Below are positions 1 to 7,911 of a stretch of DNA of 38,266 nt, in pieces. The notes under the pieces were generated by a model, which worked only from the letters and a program-made list of their open reading frames with translations, was not told the DNA's origin and did not search any database. Where the stretch lies: positions 30,877-69,142 of the forward strand of contig PLNS01000017.1 in NCBI GenBank assembly GCA_003141855.1, in the 5' to 3' direction. Source of the stretch: Candidatus Bathyarchaeota archaeon (GTDB lineage: Archaea > Thermoproteota > Bathyarchaeia > Bathyarchaeales > Bathycorpusculaceae). Position 1 is the first letter of the stretch, and every line of letters starts with the position of its first letter. The translations under genes were made by a program, and so were the position numbers.

Positions 1-168
1 GCGCCTTACATGGTTACCGTTAAGAAAGCGGGCTCCGACATCTCCGCCACCGAGATTGTTAAGAATGGCAGGTTGGCGACGACGGTGCGCAAACGCTTCA
101 TCATCGCCGTGCCAGACATGGCTTCAAAAGAGATTAAGTATTTGATTTTTAAGTGGTTCAAAGCTTAA
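1..168 (+). CDS. C-terminal 55 residues of a gene cut by the window edge
   Basis: The first frame is open from base 1 and stops at TAA 166-168. The readable tail is basic and hydrophobic, ends IKYLIFKWFKA, and contains a run resembling a structural beta-strand domain (MVTVKKAGSDISATEIVKN). No family is recognised. The upstream part lies outside the window, so neither start nor domain content can be judged. It converges with the vapC-like gene, whose end lies 18 bases away. Confidence 0.6.
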   Translation, partial: APYMVTVKKAGSDISATEIVKNGRLATTVRKRFIIAVPDMASKEIKYLIFKWFKA

Positions 169-186
169 ATTTACCCTTACAAAGAG

Positions 187-585
187 TCATTCCCAGATTC
201 TTTTTACCCAGCCTATTCTGTCAAAATCTTTATCGTTTGAGTATATCTCGCTGATCCCATTTTCCTTCATCATCTGCAGAGTCAATGCGTCTACGAAGTC
301 TATCTGTTTGTCATACATATCTTTAAGCGAAGGCAGAAAATTATCCCACGCTACGATAAGTTTACTCAGTGATAAGTATGAGTTTATGGCTGTGAGGAAG
401 CTTCGGGCCTCTTTTTCCCGATTATTGTATTCTAACCAGTCGACCGCTTCGTAAATTACAGCTAGGCTTGTGGCTGCTTCTTCGCCCCTTTCGATTCTTT
501 CAAGTATTCTCTTGGAGATTTCGTAGTCCTTTTTGGGAGATTTTATAAAAACGTATATGAATACGTTAGTGTCAACAAACCTCAA
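187..585 (-). CDS. PIN-domain ribonuclease toxin, VapC-like
   Basis: This is a 132-residue single PIN domain, the usual size for VapC toxins, which are Mg-dependent RNases that cut specific RNAs. The acidic active-site pattern is visible: D5 in the opening FVDTNVF strand, E46, D99 in DFVDALTLQ, and D118 in the SNDKDFD motif. The start is TTG at 585-583, directly after the TAG stop (588-586) of the AbrB-type gene, so the two are translationally linked as an antitoxin-toxin pair. Which RNA it cuts cannot be told. An intact catalytic set argues that it is active. Confidence 0.88.
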   Translation of the reverse strand: MRFVDTNVFIYVFIKSPKKDYEISKRILERIERGEEAATSLAVIYEAVDWLEYNNREKEARSFLTAINSYLSLSKLIVAWDNFLPSLKDMYDKQIDFVDALTLQMMKENGISEIYSNDKDFDRIGWVKRIWE

Positions 586-858
586 CTACTTAGCCCTCAG
601 CAGTTTCTTTGTTACTCTTGCCGCTACTGCTTTTTTCAACTCTTGCTTTATCGGTTCCCTGACTTGTACTCCTTCAGCCAAACCAGTAAGCAGTTCCGTT
701 GGATTCTGAACAGTGTTTGAGGGTAAAATTACTACCTTGTTGTCTATTATTTGCAGTTTGACGTAGTCGCCTTCTTCTATTCCCAATTTTTGTCTTATAT
801 CGGCTGGAATAGTAATTTTCCCTTTTTGGAGGACCTTAACTTGTTCACCCAAGTCCAT
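586..858 (-). CDS. AbrB/SpoVT-type antitoxin, VapB-like
   Basis: This 90-residue protein has an N-terminal swapped-hairpin AbrB domain (about residues 5-48) with the family pattern VLQKGKITIPADIRQKLGI followed by EGDYVKL. In this arrangement the N-terminal half binds the operator and the C-terminal half (about 50-90, ending in a basic stretch) is expected to wrap the toxin. It starts at ATG 858 and its stop touches the toxin start. The upstream A+T-rich stretch (860-981) should hold the shared, probably autorepressed promoter; no operator palindrome was pinned down. Confidence 0.87.
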   Translation of the reverse strand: MDLGEQVKVLQKGKITIPADIRQKLGIEEGDYVKLQIIDNKVVILPSNTVQNPTELLTGLAEGVQVREPIKQELKKAVAARVTKKLLRAK

Positions 859-981
859 TCACCATCAAACATATTGGTTGGGTTACTTAATAAGATTACC
901 CTCTTAAGGTTACCATTGTTTGAGACCCTTTTGGACAGTTAGGAAATTCTATAACCTTAGTGAAGGCTTTGATACTAATGC

Positions 982-2289
982 TCAGTTTGCGATTATTGTT
1001 TGGTTTTGGAATTCGCCTCGGATGTGTTGGTGCGGGTAAACTTTTGTTGCGGTTAGTGAGCATCCTTCTTCCAGCGTTACGTCGTCGGCTATCACGGACA
1101 CAGCGGTGATTTTTGTCGGTTTATGACAACTCGAGTTTACAACCACGTGCCTGCCGATTATGCTATCATACACCTCAGCGTTATCACCGATAATTGCCCT
1201 GTCCATAACTGCCGAGTTAGCTACCACAGCATTCTTGCCAATGCGCGTAAAGTTATCAATGCACGAGTTAACGATTCTTGCGCCATCCTCAATCTGGCAG
1301 TGCCTACCAATCAGCACGGCACCTTCGATTTCAATTTTTTTCTGCTTGATTTTTTGGATGATTTCCTGGCGGCGCTTTTCAGAGTCGTTGCTTTCTCCTT
1401 GCACCCAAACAAGGCTCTCTTTGTCGAGTCTGCCTCCGAAGTCGTTGAGGGTTGAGAAGCCGCCGTTGAGCAGGTTCTTCATAGCCTCCAAGTAACTCTT
1501 GGGTGTGCCCACGTCAAACCAGTTGCCCTTCAACGTGTAACCATAGACTGAACGCCCCGTCTGAATCACGTAAGGAATGAAGTCGTAACCGAAGTCTAAA
1601 CGGTTCTTTTCCTTGATGATTTGTTGAACGCCTTTTTCCCTGAAAATCTTGCGCACTTCAGGCGACAAAACGTACAAACCCGTGTTTGCAAGGTTGCTTG
1701 GCGCATCTTTCGGTGAAGGTTTTTCGACGAAGCGTTGTATGCGACCGCTTTTGTCGATGTCAGCTATGCCTAAGCCCTCCACGTTGTCAACTTCCCGAAG
1801 AACAATGGTTAAGCAGGAGCATTTTTCTTTATGAAAGTCGATTAAGCTTTTGACTTTTATGTCAAAAATGTTGTCGCCCTGCACTGCAAAAACAGGGTTG
1901 TTTAACTCGTAGTATTCCATGTTTATGCGTGCGGAGTCAGCGCTGCCTAAATCTGGCACGTTCGGCTGGTATTTTATGTGGATCCGTGGCTTAATGTTGT
2001 ATCGTGCGGAGAATCCGTACCCTGACTCAAAATAATCGTAGAGGTCGCGGTAGTTGGTGTAGCCTTTGACGCCGAAGACAAAGTTGCGTATCCCCTGACT
2101 TGCCAACGACAAAAGCGAAAACTCCACCAGCGGCCTGTTAAGCAAGCGCAGGCAGGCTTTGCTAGTCTCAGCTGTCAACGGTAAAAGACGCGTGGCTTTG
2201 CCGCCTACTGGAATGATTACTCTGATTTTTTCTGGAGCATAACTGTCTCCGACGAGGGGTGCGTAATTGTCACTCAAGTGCTTCACCAC
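982..2289 (-). CDS. Sugar-phosphate nucleotidylyltransferase with C-terminal beta-helix
   Basis: This 435-residue protein makes an NDP-sugar from a sugar 1-phosphate and NTP, feeding surface glycan or glycoprotein synthesis. Residues 23-260 form the nucleotidyltransferase fold: the signature loop is GGKATRL (29-35) followed by PLT, with a metal/substrate region QGDNIF, VEKP and GNWFDVGTP. From about 300 a left-handed beta-helix of hexapeptide repeats follows (IGRHCQIEDGARIVNSCI and similar), as in GDP-mannose pyrophosphorylase-type and GlmU-type archaeal enzymes. The signature has Ala where most members have Gly (GGxGTRL). The exact sugar cannot be assigned. It is monocistronic, ending 123 bases from vapB. 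Confidence 0.85.
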   Translation of the reverse strand: MVKHLSDNYAPLVGDSYAPEKIRVIIPVGGKATRLLPLTAETSKACLRLLNRPLVEFSLLSLASQGIRNFVFGVKGYTNYRDLYDYFESGYGFSARYNIKPRIHIKYQPNVPDLGSADSARINMEYYELNNPVFAVQGDNIFDIKVKSLIDFHKEKCSCLTIVLREVDNVEGLGIADIDKSGRIQRFVEKPSPKDAPSNLANTGLYVLSPEVRKIFREKGVQQIIKEKNRLDFGYDFIPYVIQTGRSVYGYTLKGNWFDVGTPKSYLEAMKNLLNGGFSTLNDFGGRLDKESLVWVQGESNDSEKRRQEIIQKIKQKKIEIEGAVLIGRHCQIEDGARIVNSCIDNFTRIGKNAVVANSAVMDRAIIGDNAEVYDSIIGRHVVVNSSCHKPTKITAVSVIADDVTLEEGCSLTATKVYPHQHIRGEFQNQTIIAN

Positions 2290-2357
2290 AAGTTGTATGA
2301 GAATATGGCGCCATCAATCTTTTTAAAGTATCTTTGTCCCCACGCTTAATCGTCTGG

Positions 2358-2780
2358 TTACTTTTTCAGGGTCGGCAGCCTTATGAGGTGTACGCTTACA
2401 CCCAACGCTATTAGCAAAAGGGCAACTTGAGCTATGAGAATCTCGTCTAAAGCAAAAAAAGCTGAATAAATTATCGCACCCCACAAGAAAGCCATTGCTA
2501 CAATTTTTGTTTTCAATGGAATTCCTCTGCCTTCCTGGTAGTTTCTTATGTATTCTCCAAACCACCTGTTACCCAGCAGCCACTTATGCATGCGTTCTGA
2601 GCTCCTAAGGTAGCAGGCGGCGGAAAGCAGAAGAAAAGGTGTTGTAGGTAAAATGGGCAAGAATATTCCGATTGCGCCTAACGTAAGCGAAATCGTGCCT
2701 GCGACAATCAATAATGCGCTTATTACTCTTTGTTTTTTGTTCTTTTTTGAAGCGGGAACCTGTTGAGGCGTATTTTTCAT
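2358..2780 (-). CDS. DUF454/YbaN-family small membrane protein
   Basis: This is a 140-residue inner-membrane protein with a basic N-terminus (residues 1-18), a membrane segment at about 20-42, and two more near 92-110 and 113-132. The family signature is plain: GIFLPILPTTPFLLLSA, then a conserved cysteine/serine stretch (CYLRSS) and a short cytosolic loop ending IPLKTK. The function of the family (PF04304) is not known. It stands alone, divergent from the prenyltransferase gene and sharing a 119-base intergenic region with it. Confidence 0.85.
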   Translation of the reverse strand: MKNTPQQVPASKKNKKQRVISALLIVAGTISLTLGAIGIFLPILPTTPFLLLSAACYLRSSERMHKWLLGNRWFGEYIRNYQEGRGIPLKTKIVAMAFLWGAIIYSAFFALDEILIAQVALLLIALGVSVHLIRLPTLKK

Positions 2781-2849
2781 TTGCTTGTCGTTTCTTTAAA
2801 CACTCATCTTTAATAAAAATCATACGTTAACCCGGTTAGATAGATGGAA

Positions 2850-2859
2850 TTTTTATAAC
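2850..2859 (+). promoter_or_regulatory. TATA box of the prenyltransferase gene
   Basis: The run TTTTTATAAC lies about 41-50 bases before the ATG at 2900. That would put transcription start near 2880 with a short leader. The same spacing recurs for several other genes in this window. Confidence 0.6.
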
Positions 2860-2899
2860 TAACCTCAACCAACTAAAGTATCTAAGCGGTTAGAACAGC

Positions 2900-3760
2900 A
2901 TGAACAAACTTGGCGGCTTCATACGCTTAATGCGACCAGTCAACTGCACAATGATGGGATTCGCCGTACTAGTAGGCGCAGTTCTTGCCGCTCCTCAATT
3001 GGGCAGCCTTAACTGGCTCAACATCTTGTTCGGTTTCCTAACTGGATTTACATTCTGCGCTGCCGCCATGGTTATCAACGACTATTACGACCGCAACATC
3101 GACGCCATCAACGAACCCCATCGTCCCATTCCAAGCGGCACAGTAAAAACCCATGAAGCCTTAGCATTCGTTGTTGCACTTTCAGCAGTAGGTTTCATCT
3201 TTGCTTTCTTGGTAAGCGTCTTGTGTTTAGCCGTGGCAGCGGCATCGTTGATTATAACTGCAATGTACATCACTGTTGGCAAGCGAAGCGGGTTGCCTGG
3301 AAACTTTTTGGTCAGCGCCTGCGTAGCCATCCCCTTCATCTACGGCAGCATAACCGCAGTGGGGTTTGTTGGGTTGAATGTGGTGTTGTTTGCATCCATG
3401 GCATTTCTATCGAATACTGGCAGGGAAATAACAAAAGGCATCGTGGATGTAAAAGGCGACAGCGCAGCAGGAGTGAAGACGCTGGCAGCGCGGTTTGGAG
3501 AAAGAAACGCCGCCGTTGCCGCTGTGATATTTTATATTTTTGCTGTGGCTCTGACGCCTGTTACTTGGCTTTTGGGTCTTGTGGGCATCTGGTTTGTCCC
3601 GTTTGTCTTAGTGACGGATGTGGGACTTGTGGCTTGCTCGGTGCTTTTGCTGTTGAATCATTCGCGGGAAAAGGCAAGAAGAATCAAGAAGGCGGTTTTG
3701 CTGCTGTTTTTGGTCGGGTTGTTAGCGTATGTTTTCGGTGTTTTAAGTAAAGTAGGCTGA
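2900..3760 (+). CDS. UbiA-family prenyltransferase, probable DGGGP synthase
   Basis: This 286-residue integral membrane protein probably transfers the second geranylgeranyl group onto geranylgeranylglyceryl phosphate, making the archaeol precursor of the ether-lipid membrane. The first Asp-rich motif NDYYDRNID (60-68), followed by NEPHRPIPSG, and the second motif DVKGD (183-187), followed by GVKTLAARFG, are the Mg-diphosphate sites of the UbiA superfamily. About eight to nine hydrophobic segments are visible. Length and motifs fit archaeal DGGGP synthase; a quinone or chlorophyll prenyltransferase is less likely in this context. It has its own TATA box and is followed 121 bases later by cdvB. 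Confidence 0.85.
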   Translation: MNKLGGFIRLMRPVNCTMMGFAVLVGAVLAAPQLGSLNWLNILFGFLTGFTFCAAAMVINDYYDRNIDAINEPHRPIPSGTVKTHEALAFVVALSAVGFIFAFLVSVLCLAVAAASLIITAMYITVGKRSGLPGNFLVSACVAIPFIYGSITAVGFVGLNVVLFASMAFLSNTGREITKGIVDVKGDSAAGVKTLAARFGERNAAVAAVIFYIFAVALTPVTWLLGLVGIWFVPFVLVTDVGLVACSVLLLLNHSREKARRIKKAVLLLFLVGLLAYVFGVLSKVG

Positions 3761-3809
3761 TAATTTTTCGGTTACTTACCAAGTAGCATAGGACACTGCG
3801 TTTGTTTTC

Positions 3810-3819
3810 TATGTATATA
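3810..3819 (+). promoter_or_regulatory. TATA box of cdvB
   Basis: TATGTATATA ends about 62 bases before the ATG at 3882, predicting transcription start near 3840. An in-frame ATG at 3825 would then lie upstream of the transcript, which supports the 3882 start. Confidence 0.5.
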
Positions 3820-3881
3820 CCTGCATGTTAGCAAACATTAAGTACCTATTTCACTGCATCACTGTTCAAGAGGATACTAAC

Positions 3882-4532
3882 ATGTCTGAACATTTCGCTA
3901 AAAAATGGGAACAAAAAAGAGACGAAGGAAACTCGCTCGGTAAATCAATACGCGAAACAATCCAGCCAGCCCCAGCACTAAAGCCACAATTAGAATTTGC
4001 CTGCAGAAAACTAGATATGCAAATCAGCAAACTAGACCAAGCAAACGAACGCTTCACACAAAAAGACAAAGCACTATTCGCTAAACTAGTCAATTCATAC
4101 ACCCAGCATGACACGGCACATGCAAACATTTACGCAACCGAACTATCTGAAATCCGCAAAATGTCAAAACTAATCATGAACGCAAGGCTTGCACTAGACC
4201 AAGTAGCACTAAGAATACGCACTATCTCAGAACTCGGAGATGTCGTTGCCGCATTAGGACCATGCGTTGGCGTTCTACGAAGCGTCAGCACTGGATTAGG
4301 CGGAGTTTTGCCTGAAGCAGAAGGCGAACTAGGCGACATCGGCAACATGCTAAGCGGTTTAATGTTTGACGCAGGATCATCCAGTGGAATGTCACTAAAC
4401 TTCGACTCCGTAAACGAAGATGCCTCAAAAATCCTATGTGAAGCAGCAACCGTTGCAGAACAAAGAGTCAGCGCAAACTTCCCCGACTTGCCTCCTGGAA
4501 TGCCTGGCGCAACAAACAAATCAAAAGCTTAA
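3882..4532 (+). CDS. cdvB: CdvB, archaeal ESCRT-III (Snf7-like) division protein
   Basis: This 216-residue protein is expected to polymerise on the cytosolic membrane face and constrict it during cell division, to be disassembled by the CdvC/Vps4 ATPase. A basic N-terminal helix leads into the ESCRT-III helical core: the long hairpin at about 30-110 (LKPQLEFACRKLDMQISKLD through LIMNARLALDQVALRI) and the family-typical segment ISELGDVVAALGP with LRSVSTGLGGVLPEAE (about 115-147). The tail FPDLPPGMPG (200-209) looks like a proline-rich MIM2 motif that would dock the MIT domain of CdvC. The start at 3882 is chosen because AAGAGGAT (3868-3875) is a well-placed ribosome site; an upstream in-frame ATG at 3825 adds 19 unlike residues. 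Codons are notably A-ending. No cdvA or cdvC is in the window. Confidence 0.85.
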   Translation: MSEHFAKKWEQKRDEGNSLGKSIRETIQPAPALKPQLEFACRKLDMQISKLDQANERFTQKDKALFAKLVNSYTQHDTAHANIYATELSEIRKMSKLIMNARLALDQVALRIRTISELGDVVAALGPCVGVLRSVSTGLGGVLPEAEGELGDIGNMLSGLMFDAGSSSGMSLNFDSVNEDASKILCEAATVAEQRVSANFPDLPPGMPGATNKSKA

Positions 4533-4548
4533 GCTAAATTAGCCCTTC

Positions 4549-4581
4549 TTCTCTTAACCTCTTCTTTTTATTTTATTTTTT
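4549..4581 (+). terminator. T-rich terminator after cdvB
   Basis: After the cdvB stop the sequence becomes pyrimidine and T rich, with runs CTTTTTATTTTATTTTTTT at about 4562-4580. Consecutive U-tracts are the usual archaeal stop signal. The run overlaps the 3' end of the convergent surface-protein gene. Confidence 0.6.
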
Positions 4582-7149
4582 TACTCGTTTATTGTAAAAG
4601 CGGTAGTGGAACTTCTTGCTCTGCGAAGACACCTTTGAGTTGGACTTTGGAAATATCATGACCGTTAAAGCAAAAGCGGTTAAGCCCGTGATTGAACCTG
4701 CGCTTAGAAAAACCCATTGAAGCGCGCTCAAGTTAAATTGTGTGGAGTCAACTAGAGATAGGTATAGGCTTTGGGTTTGGCTGGAAGTAGCGCTGTAATC
4801 GGGGTAGATTTTCGTTCCATTTTGGGCGCCAGTGTCTAGCTGGAGCGAGTAGTACATGGTTCCTTGGACAAAGTTGCTTGCTGAGGAAGAGCCAAAGTAG
4901 GCGTAGTGGATGGGGAAAGTTTTGTAAACCGACCAGCTTACCCCGTTGTTGGTGCTTACCCAGATTCCAGCTACCCATTGCGTCGGATGCTCGCCGCCCG
5001 TGAAACTTGCATAAATGTAACCGTTCAGGCTGTTTGTTCGGATCCAGTAACCATAAGATTGCGCTCCAGTGTCGAGTACAAGGTTGAAGTTTTTGTCGTC
5101 TGTGGTGCGGTATATTTGTCCGTTATCATAATCTGTTGCTAAAAGTCTTGCCACTGGAATGAGCGAGCCGTTTGCAGCTCTAGCGTTTACAACTTCGAGT
5201 GCAAGCATCTGGGGCAGAACAAATATTGGGGTCCAACTGCTGTTGCTGCTTCCGTCGTCGGTAGATCGAATCACGTAGGCGTGCCATGAGGGGTTTACCC
5301 TGACGTCGCCGATAGTTGCATAGACGTAGTTGTTGCTCTCATCAACTTTAAGATCATGGACATGTCTTGCGCTTGAATCATAATACACCGTTACCCAATG
5401 AGCACCGCCATCGGTACTTTTGCAGATGCTCGCATTACCCGTAGTGCCCGTCGTGTAAATCCCCGCGAACAAGTTTCCATTAGAATCCTCAGCCATTGCT
5501 ATAATACTGCAATCGAGCGGTAGAGCCATAACTTTGGACCAGGTGTTTCCGCCGTCTATGCTTCTCCACAGCCCTAACGAGTTTGCTGGTGCACTTGAGT
5601 TTGGCGAAGTAAACACGTAATTTAAACTGTTTACGTATGCAAGAGATAAACCCACAGGGCTTGAACCAGCAAAAGTTAAGACTGATTGCCAAGTTATGCC
5701 TTGGTCGAGACTTTTATACAATGTTTGGTTTACGCCTGCATATAATGTGCCGTCGTTTGCTATCCAACTTCCCTGTATAGCCTTGGTGACGTTTGCTTCT
5801 TTATAGGTTGGTGATGATGTTGGCGTTGGGGTAGGGGTAGGAGAGGGAGTTGGCAACGGGGTAACTGTAGGGCTTGGGCTTGGTGTTGGAGAAGCGGTTG
5901 GCGTAGGAGTCGGGGTTGGGTTTGTCTTAAAGTAAGCTTGCAATGCAAAGTTTTGGTCCATCGTTAACCATTCTGGATTTAACAGGCTTGGTCCATAATC
6001 AAAACCTTGCGGGCTAAATAATTCCCAGTGGTCAAAGCTTGAACCTGCATTTGGAGTTGCTGTCAAAGTAACGATAGTATTGGATGCATAGTAATTTACG
6101 CCAAAAGGCGGATTAGTGATTCCGTTGCCATAGACTGTAACGGTTAAAGTTTTACTGTTAGGTGGAGGAGTCGCTGTTGGTGATGGAGTGGGTGTTGGTG
6201 TGGTTGTGGGGGTTGGTATTGGGGTCGGAGTAGGCGTTGGTGTGGCAGTTGGTGTTGGAGTGGGGCTTGGGGTCGGCGTGGGTGAAGCTGTGGGAGTTGG
6301 GGTTGGCGAAGGCGTCGGTGTTGGGGTTGGGCTTGGCGTTGGAGTTGGTGAAGGTGAGGGTGTTGGGTCTGGACCAATGTATCCTTGAGCCAAAGCAACT
6401 GAATCAAAAAACATATTCAAGGTGTTGCTGCCTACCTCGTCATCGACTCCTAAAGAGAAGTATCTCACCGAACCTCCAGGCGCAGTATTAGTTAAGGCTG
6501 TTTTAGCCACTACTTCAACGCCGTTAATGTAGAGGTGTGTTTCGCCTGTTCCGCTGCCAATTACTAACTTTACCTCCACACAATACCATGTGTTTACATT
6601 GATTGACCCTGAAAAGGCGCTTTGCCAGCCGTTATTGTTGTAGTTTAGGCGCCATTGGAGGGTGCCGTTGTTGTTTACTATGTCGACTCGTGTTCCAACG
6701 GCGTTAGGTAGCCAGCCGTTAGTGGAAAACCCGAAGATTTCAAGAACACTTCCATTTTTTGGTTTGGCACTTAACTGCACATAAACTCTGGCATCGATGG
6801 AAGTGTAACTGTTGCCTAAATCTTTGTACTCGCAGACACCGCTTTCTCGAGCCCCATCAGCAACTGCAACTTTCATGGCATATGTCCCATTAGCCTTGAT
6901 TGTTGTTTGTATGCTTGAACTAACGCCTGAAGCAATAGATTTAGCACCTGTCCAAGCATTAAAATTGCCATTTTCAAAACCATCACTGAAGAGAGTCGTC
7001 TGCGCTCCAACGTAAGTTTGGATATTAAAAAAAAGGAGACTTGAAAAAAGAAGAGCAGCGACAATTAGAGTTAAGAAGACGTTCTTCTTCTGGGATTTAC
7101 TTGAAAGTGAACCTAAAATTTTACGACTCAAAAGGATTAACCTCAACAA
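4573..7149 (-). CDS. Large cell-surface protein: LamG-like, InlB-like, Asp-box propeller
   Basis: This 858-residue exported, membrane-anchored protein is probably an adhesin or glycan-binding surface protein. A signal anchor lies at 24-45 (VFLTLIVAALLFSSLLFF). A concanavalin/LamG-like beta-sandwich covers about 51-258 and a Pro-Thr linker about 259-332. A small domain at 333-410 (GNGITNPPFG, ATPNAGSSFDHWELF) resembles the divergent InlB B-repeat. A second Pro-Thr linker covers about 411-452. At 455-820 comes a sialidase/photosystem-repair-type propeller with Asp-boxes (SLDQGITW, SIDGGNTW, STDGGAHW, STNNGVSW). A C-terminal membrane helix near 825-845 is followed by a basic tail. The start is uncertain: TTG at 7149 is called, but an in-frame TTG at 7131 has a GAGG nine bases before it. 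No catalytic sialidase residues were identified. Confidence 0.82.
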   Translation of the reverse strand: MLRLILLSRKILGSLSSKSQKKNVFLTLIVAALLFSSLLFFNIQTYVGAQTTLFSDGFENGNFNAWTGAKSIASGVSSSIQTTIKANGTYAMKVAVADGARESGVCEYKDLGNSYTSIDARVYVQLSAKPKNGSVLEIFGFSTNGWLPNAVGTRVDIVNNNGTLQWRLNYNNNGWQSAFSGSINVNTWYCVEVKLVIGSGTGETHLYINGVEVVAKTALTNTAPGGSVRYFSLGVDDEVGSNTLNMFFDSVALAQGYIGPDPTPSPSPTPTPSPTPTPTPSPTPTPTASPTPTPSPTPTPTATPTPTPTPIPTPTTTPTPTPSPTATPPPNSKTLTVTVYGNGITNPPFGVNYYASNTIVTLTATPNAGSSFDHWELFSPQGFDYGPSLLNPEWLTMDQNFALQAYFKTNPTPTPTPTASPTPSPSPTVTPLPTPSPTPTPTPTSSPTYKEANVTKAIQGSWIANDGTLYAGVNQTLYKSLDQGITWQSVLTFAGSSPVGLSLAYVNSLNYVFTSPNSSAPANSLGLWRSIDGGNTWSKVMALPLDCSIIAMAEDSNGNLFAGIYTTGTTGNASICKSTDGGAHWVTVYYDSSARHVHDLKVDESNNYVYATIGDVRVNPSWHAYVIRSTDDGSSNSSWTPIFVLPQMLALEVVNARAANGSLIPVARLLATDYDNGQIYRTTDDKNFNLVLDTGAQSYGYWIRTNSLNGYIYASFTGGEHPTQWVAGIWVSTNNGVSWSVYKTFPIHYAYFGSSSASNFVQGTMYYSLQLDTGAQNGTKIYPDYSATSSQTQSLYLSLVDSTQFNLSALQWVFLSAGSITGLTAFALTVMIFPKSNSKVSSQSKKFHYRFYNKRVKK
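5817..5925 (-). repeat. Short tandem repeat coding Pro-Thr/Ser linker 2
   Basis: Imperfect GTTGGN/GTNGGN six-base units run through this stretch of the surface-protein gene and encode alternating Pro-Thr/Pro-Ser. It matches the longer tract at 6165-6366 in period and composition. Such tracts are prone to length change. Confidence 0.75.
6165..6366 (-). repeat. Tandem repeat coding Pro-Thr/Ser linker 1
   Basis: About 200 bases of imperfect six-base GGxGTx units encode roughly 65 residues of (Pro-Thr)/(Pro-Ser) alternation, an extended, probably O-glycosylated spacer between the N-terminal sandwich and the next domain. The G-rich plus strand gives a spurious Gly-Val open frame here. Confidence 0.8.
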
Positions 7150-7301
7150 AATATTCGGTTACTAGTAGGACTAAATACTCATTATTTAATAGACGTTATG
7201 GCAACCAAGCGTTACGTAAAAAACGGTAAAGAGTAACGTCAAAATTGCGCGTTTAGATAAAAGTATCGTTAAGCCTTGGACATAGGCAATTACTTATTCT
7301 T

Positions 7302-7838
7302 TTGAACGTTAAAAAAATTGTGTTAAAATGCTGTTCTAATAACTGGACTTATATTCACCCTGCAATCTCTATGGTCTTGAGGGTTTACTGGTTGAATGGG
7401 AACAGCGAAACAGAGCTTGAGTACGTTCTACGCGGCAAAGCCTGGAAAGTCTACTGGCTCCTCCTAAAAACTGGCAAACCGGTCGGTGTTCGTGAGGTTC
7501 AGCGTACCCTGCATTTTAGCAGCCCCAGCATCGCTTTTCACCATCTGGAGAAGCTGCGGGAGTTGGGCTTAGTTGAAAAGCAGGATGTCGGCGGCCACTA
7601 CGTGTTGGTTGGTCAAGTAAAAATCGGCGTCCTTCGGCACTATGTGAAGTTGGGAAAACTCTTGTTTCCGCGCTTCTTCTTCTACGCCTTGTTCTCAACC
7701 GTTTTCTACGCCGCTTACTTGCTGATTATGGTTCATAGTTTTACACGGGATAACTTGTTCATCATCTCGTTTGGCGCCATCGTTTGCACGATTTTTTGGT
7801 ATGAGGCATATCGTGTGTGGGGTATGAGGCCATTCTAA
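7302..7838 (+). CDS. Winged-helix regulator with two C-terminal membrane segments
   Basis: This protein has up to 178 residues. Residues about 44-105 form an ArsR/MarR-like winged helix: LRGKAWKVYWLLLKTGKPV, then a recognition-helix region (REVQRTLHFSSPSIAFHHLE) and a wing (LGLVEKQDVGGHYVL). Two hydrophobic stretches follow at about 120-147 and 151-170, so the regulator is likely tethered to the membrane with its DNA-binding part in the cytosol. The start is uncertain: TTG 7302 gives the full length, ATG 7371 gives 155 residues, and neither has a strong ribosome site. It is 73 bases upstream of the exported propeller gene on the same strand, which may be its target. Confidence 0.75.
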   Translation: MNVKKIVLKCCSNNWTYIHPAISMVLRVYWLNGNSETELEYVLRGKAWKVYWLLLKTGKPVGVREVQRTLHFSSPSIAFHHLEKLRELGLVEKQDVGGHYVLVGQVKIGVLRHYVKLGKLLFPRFFFYALFSTVFYAAYLLIMVHSFTRDNLFIISFGAIVCTIFWYEAYRVWGMRPF

Positions 7839-7911
7839 ATGTTAGTACAGGCTGTTCGCATGCTTAGGATAAAATAAAAAGGCATGTATGGTATAGCAAG
7901 GAGAAAAAACT

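Noticed and set aside
2323-2823. Two short minus-strand frames overlapping the DUF454 gene
   Set aside because: They are shadows of the clearly conserved DUF454 frame.
5817-6366. Possible CRISPR-like or satellite array
   Set aside because: The repeats are six-base units inside a coding frame with no spacers.
6188-6388. Plus-strand Gly-Val-rich open frame
   Set aside because: It is the antisense of the Pro-Thr linker repeat and has no independent signals.
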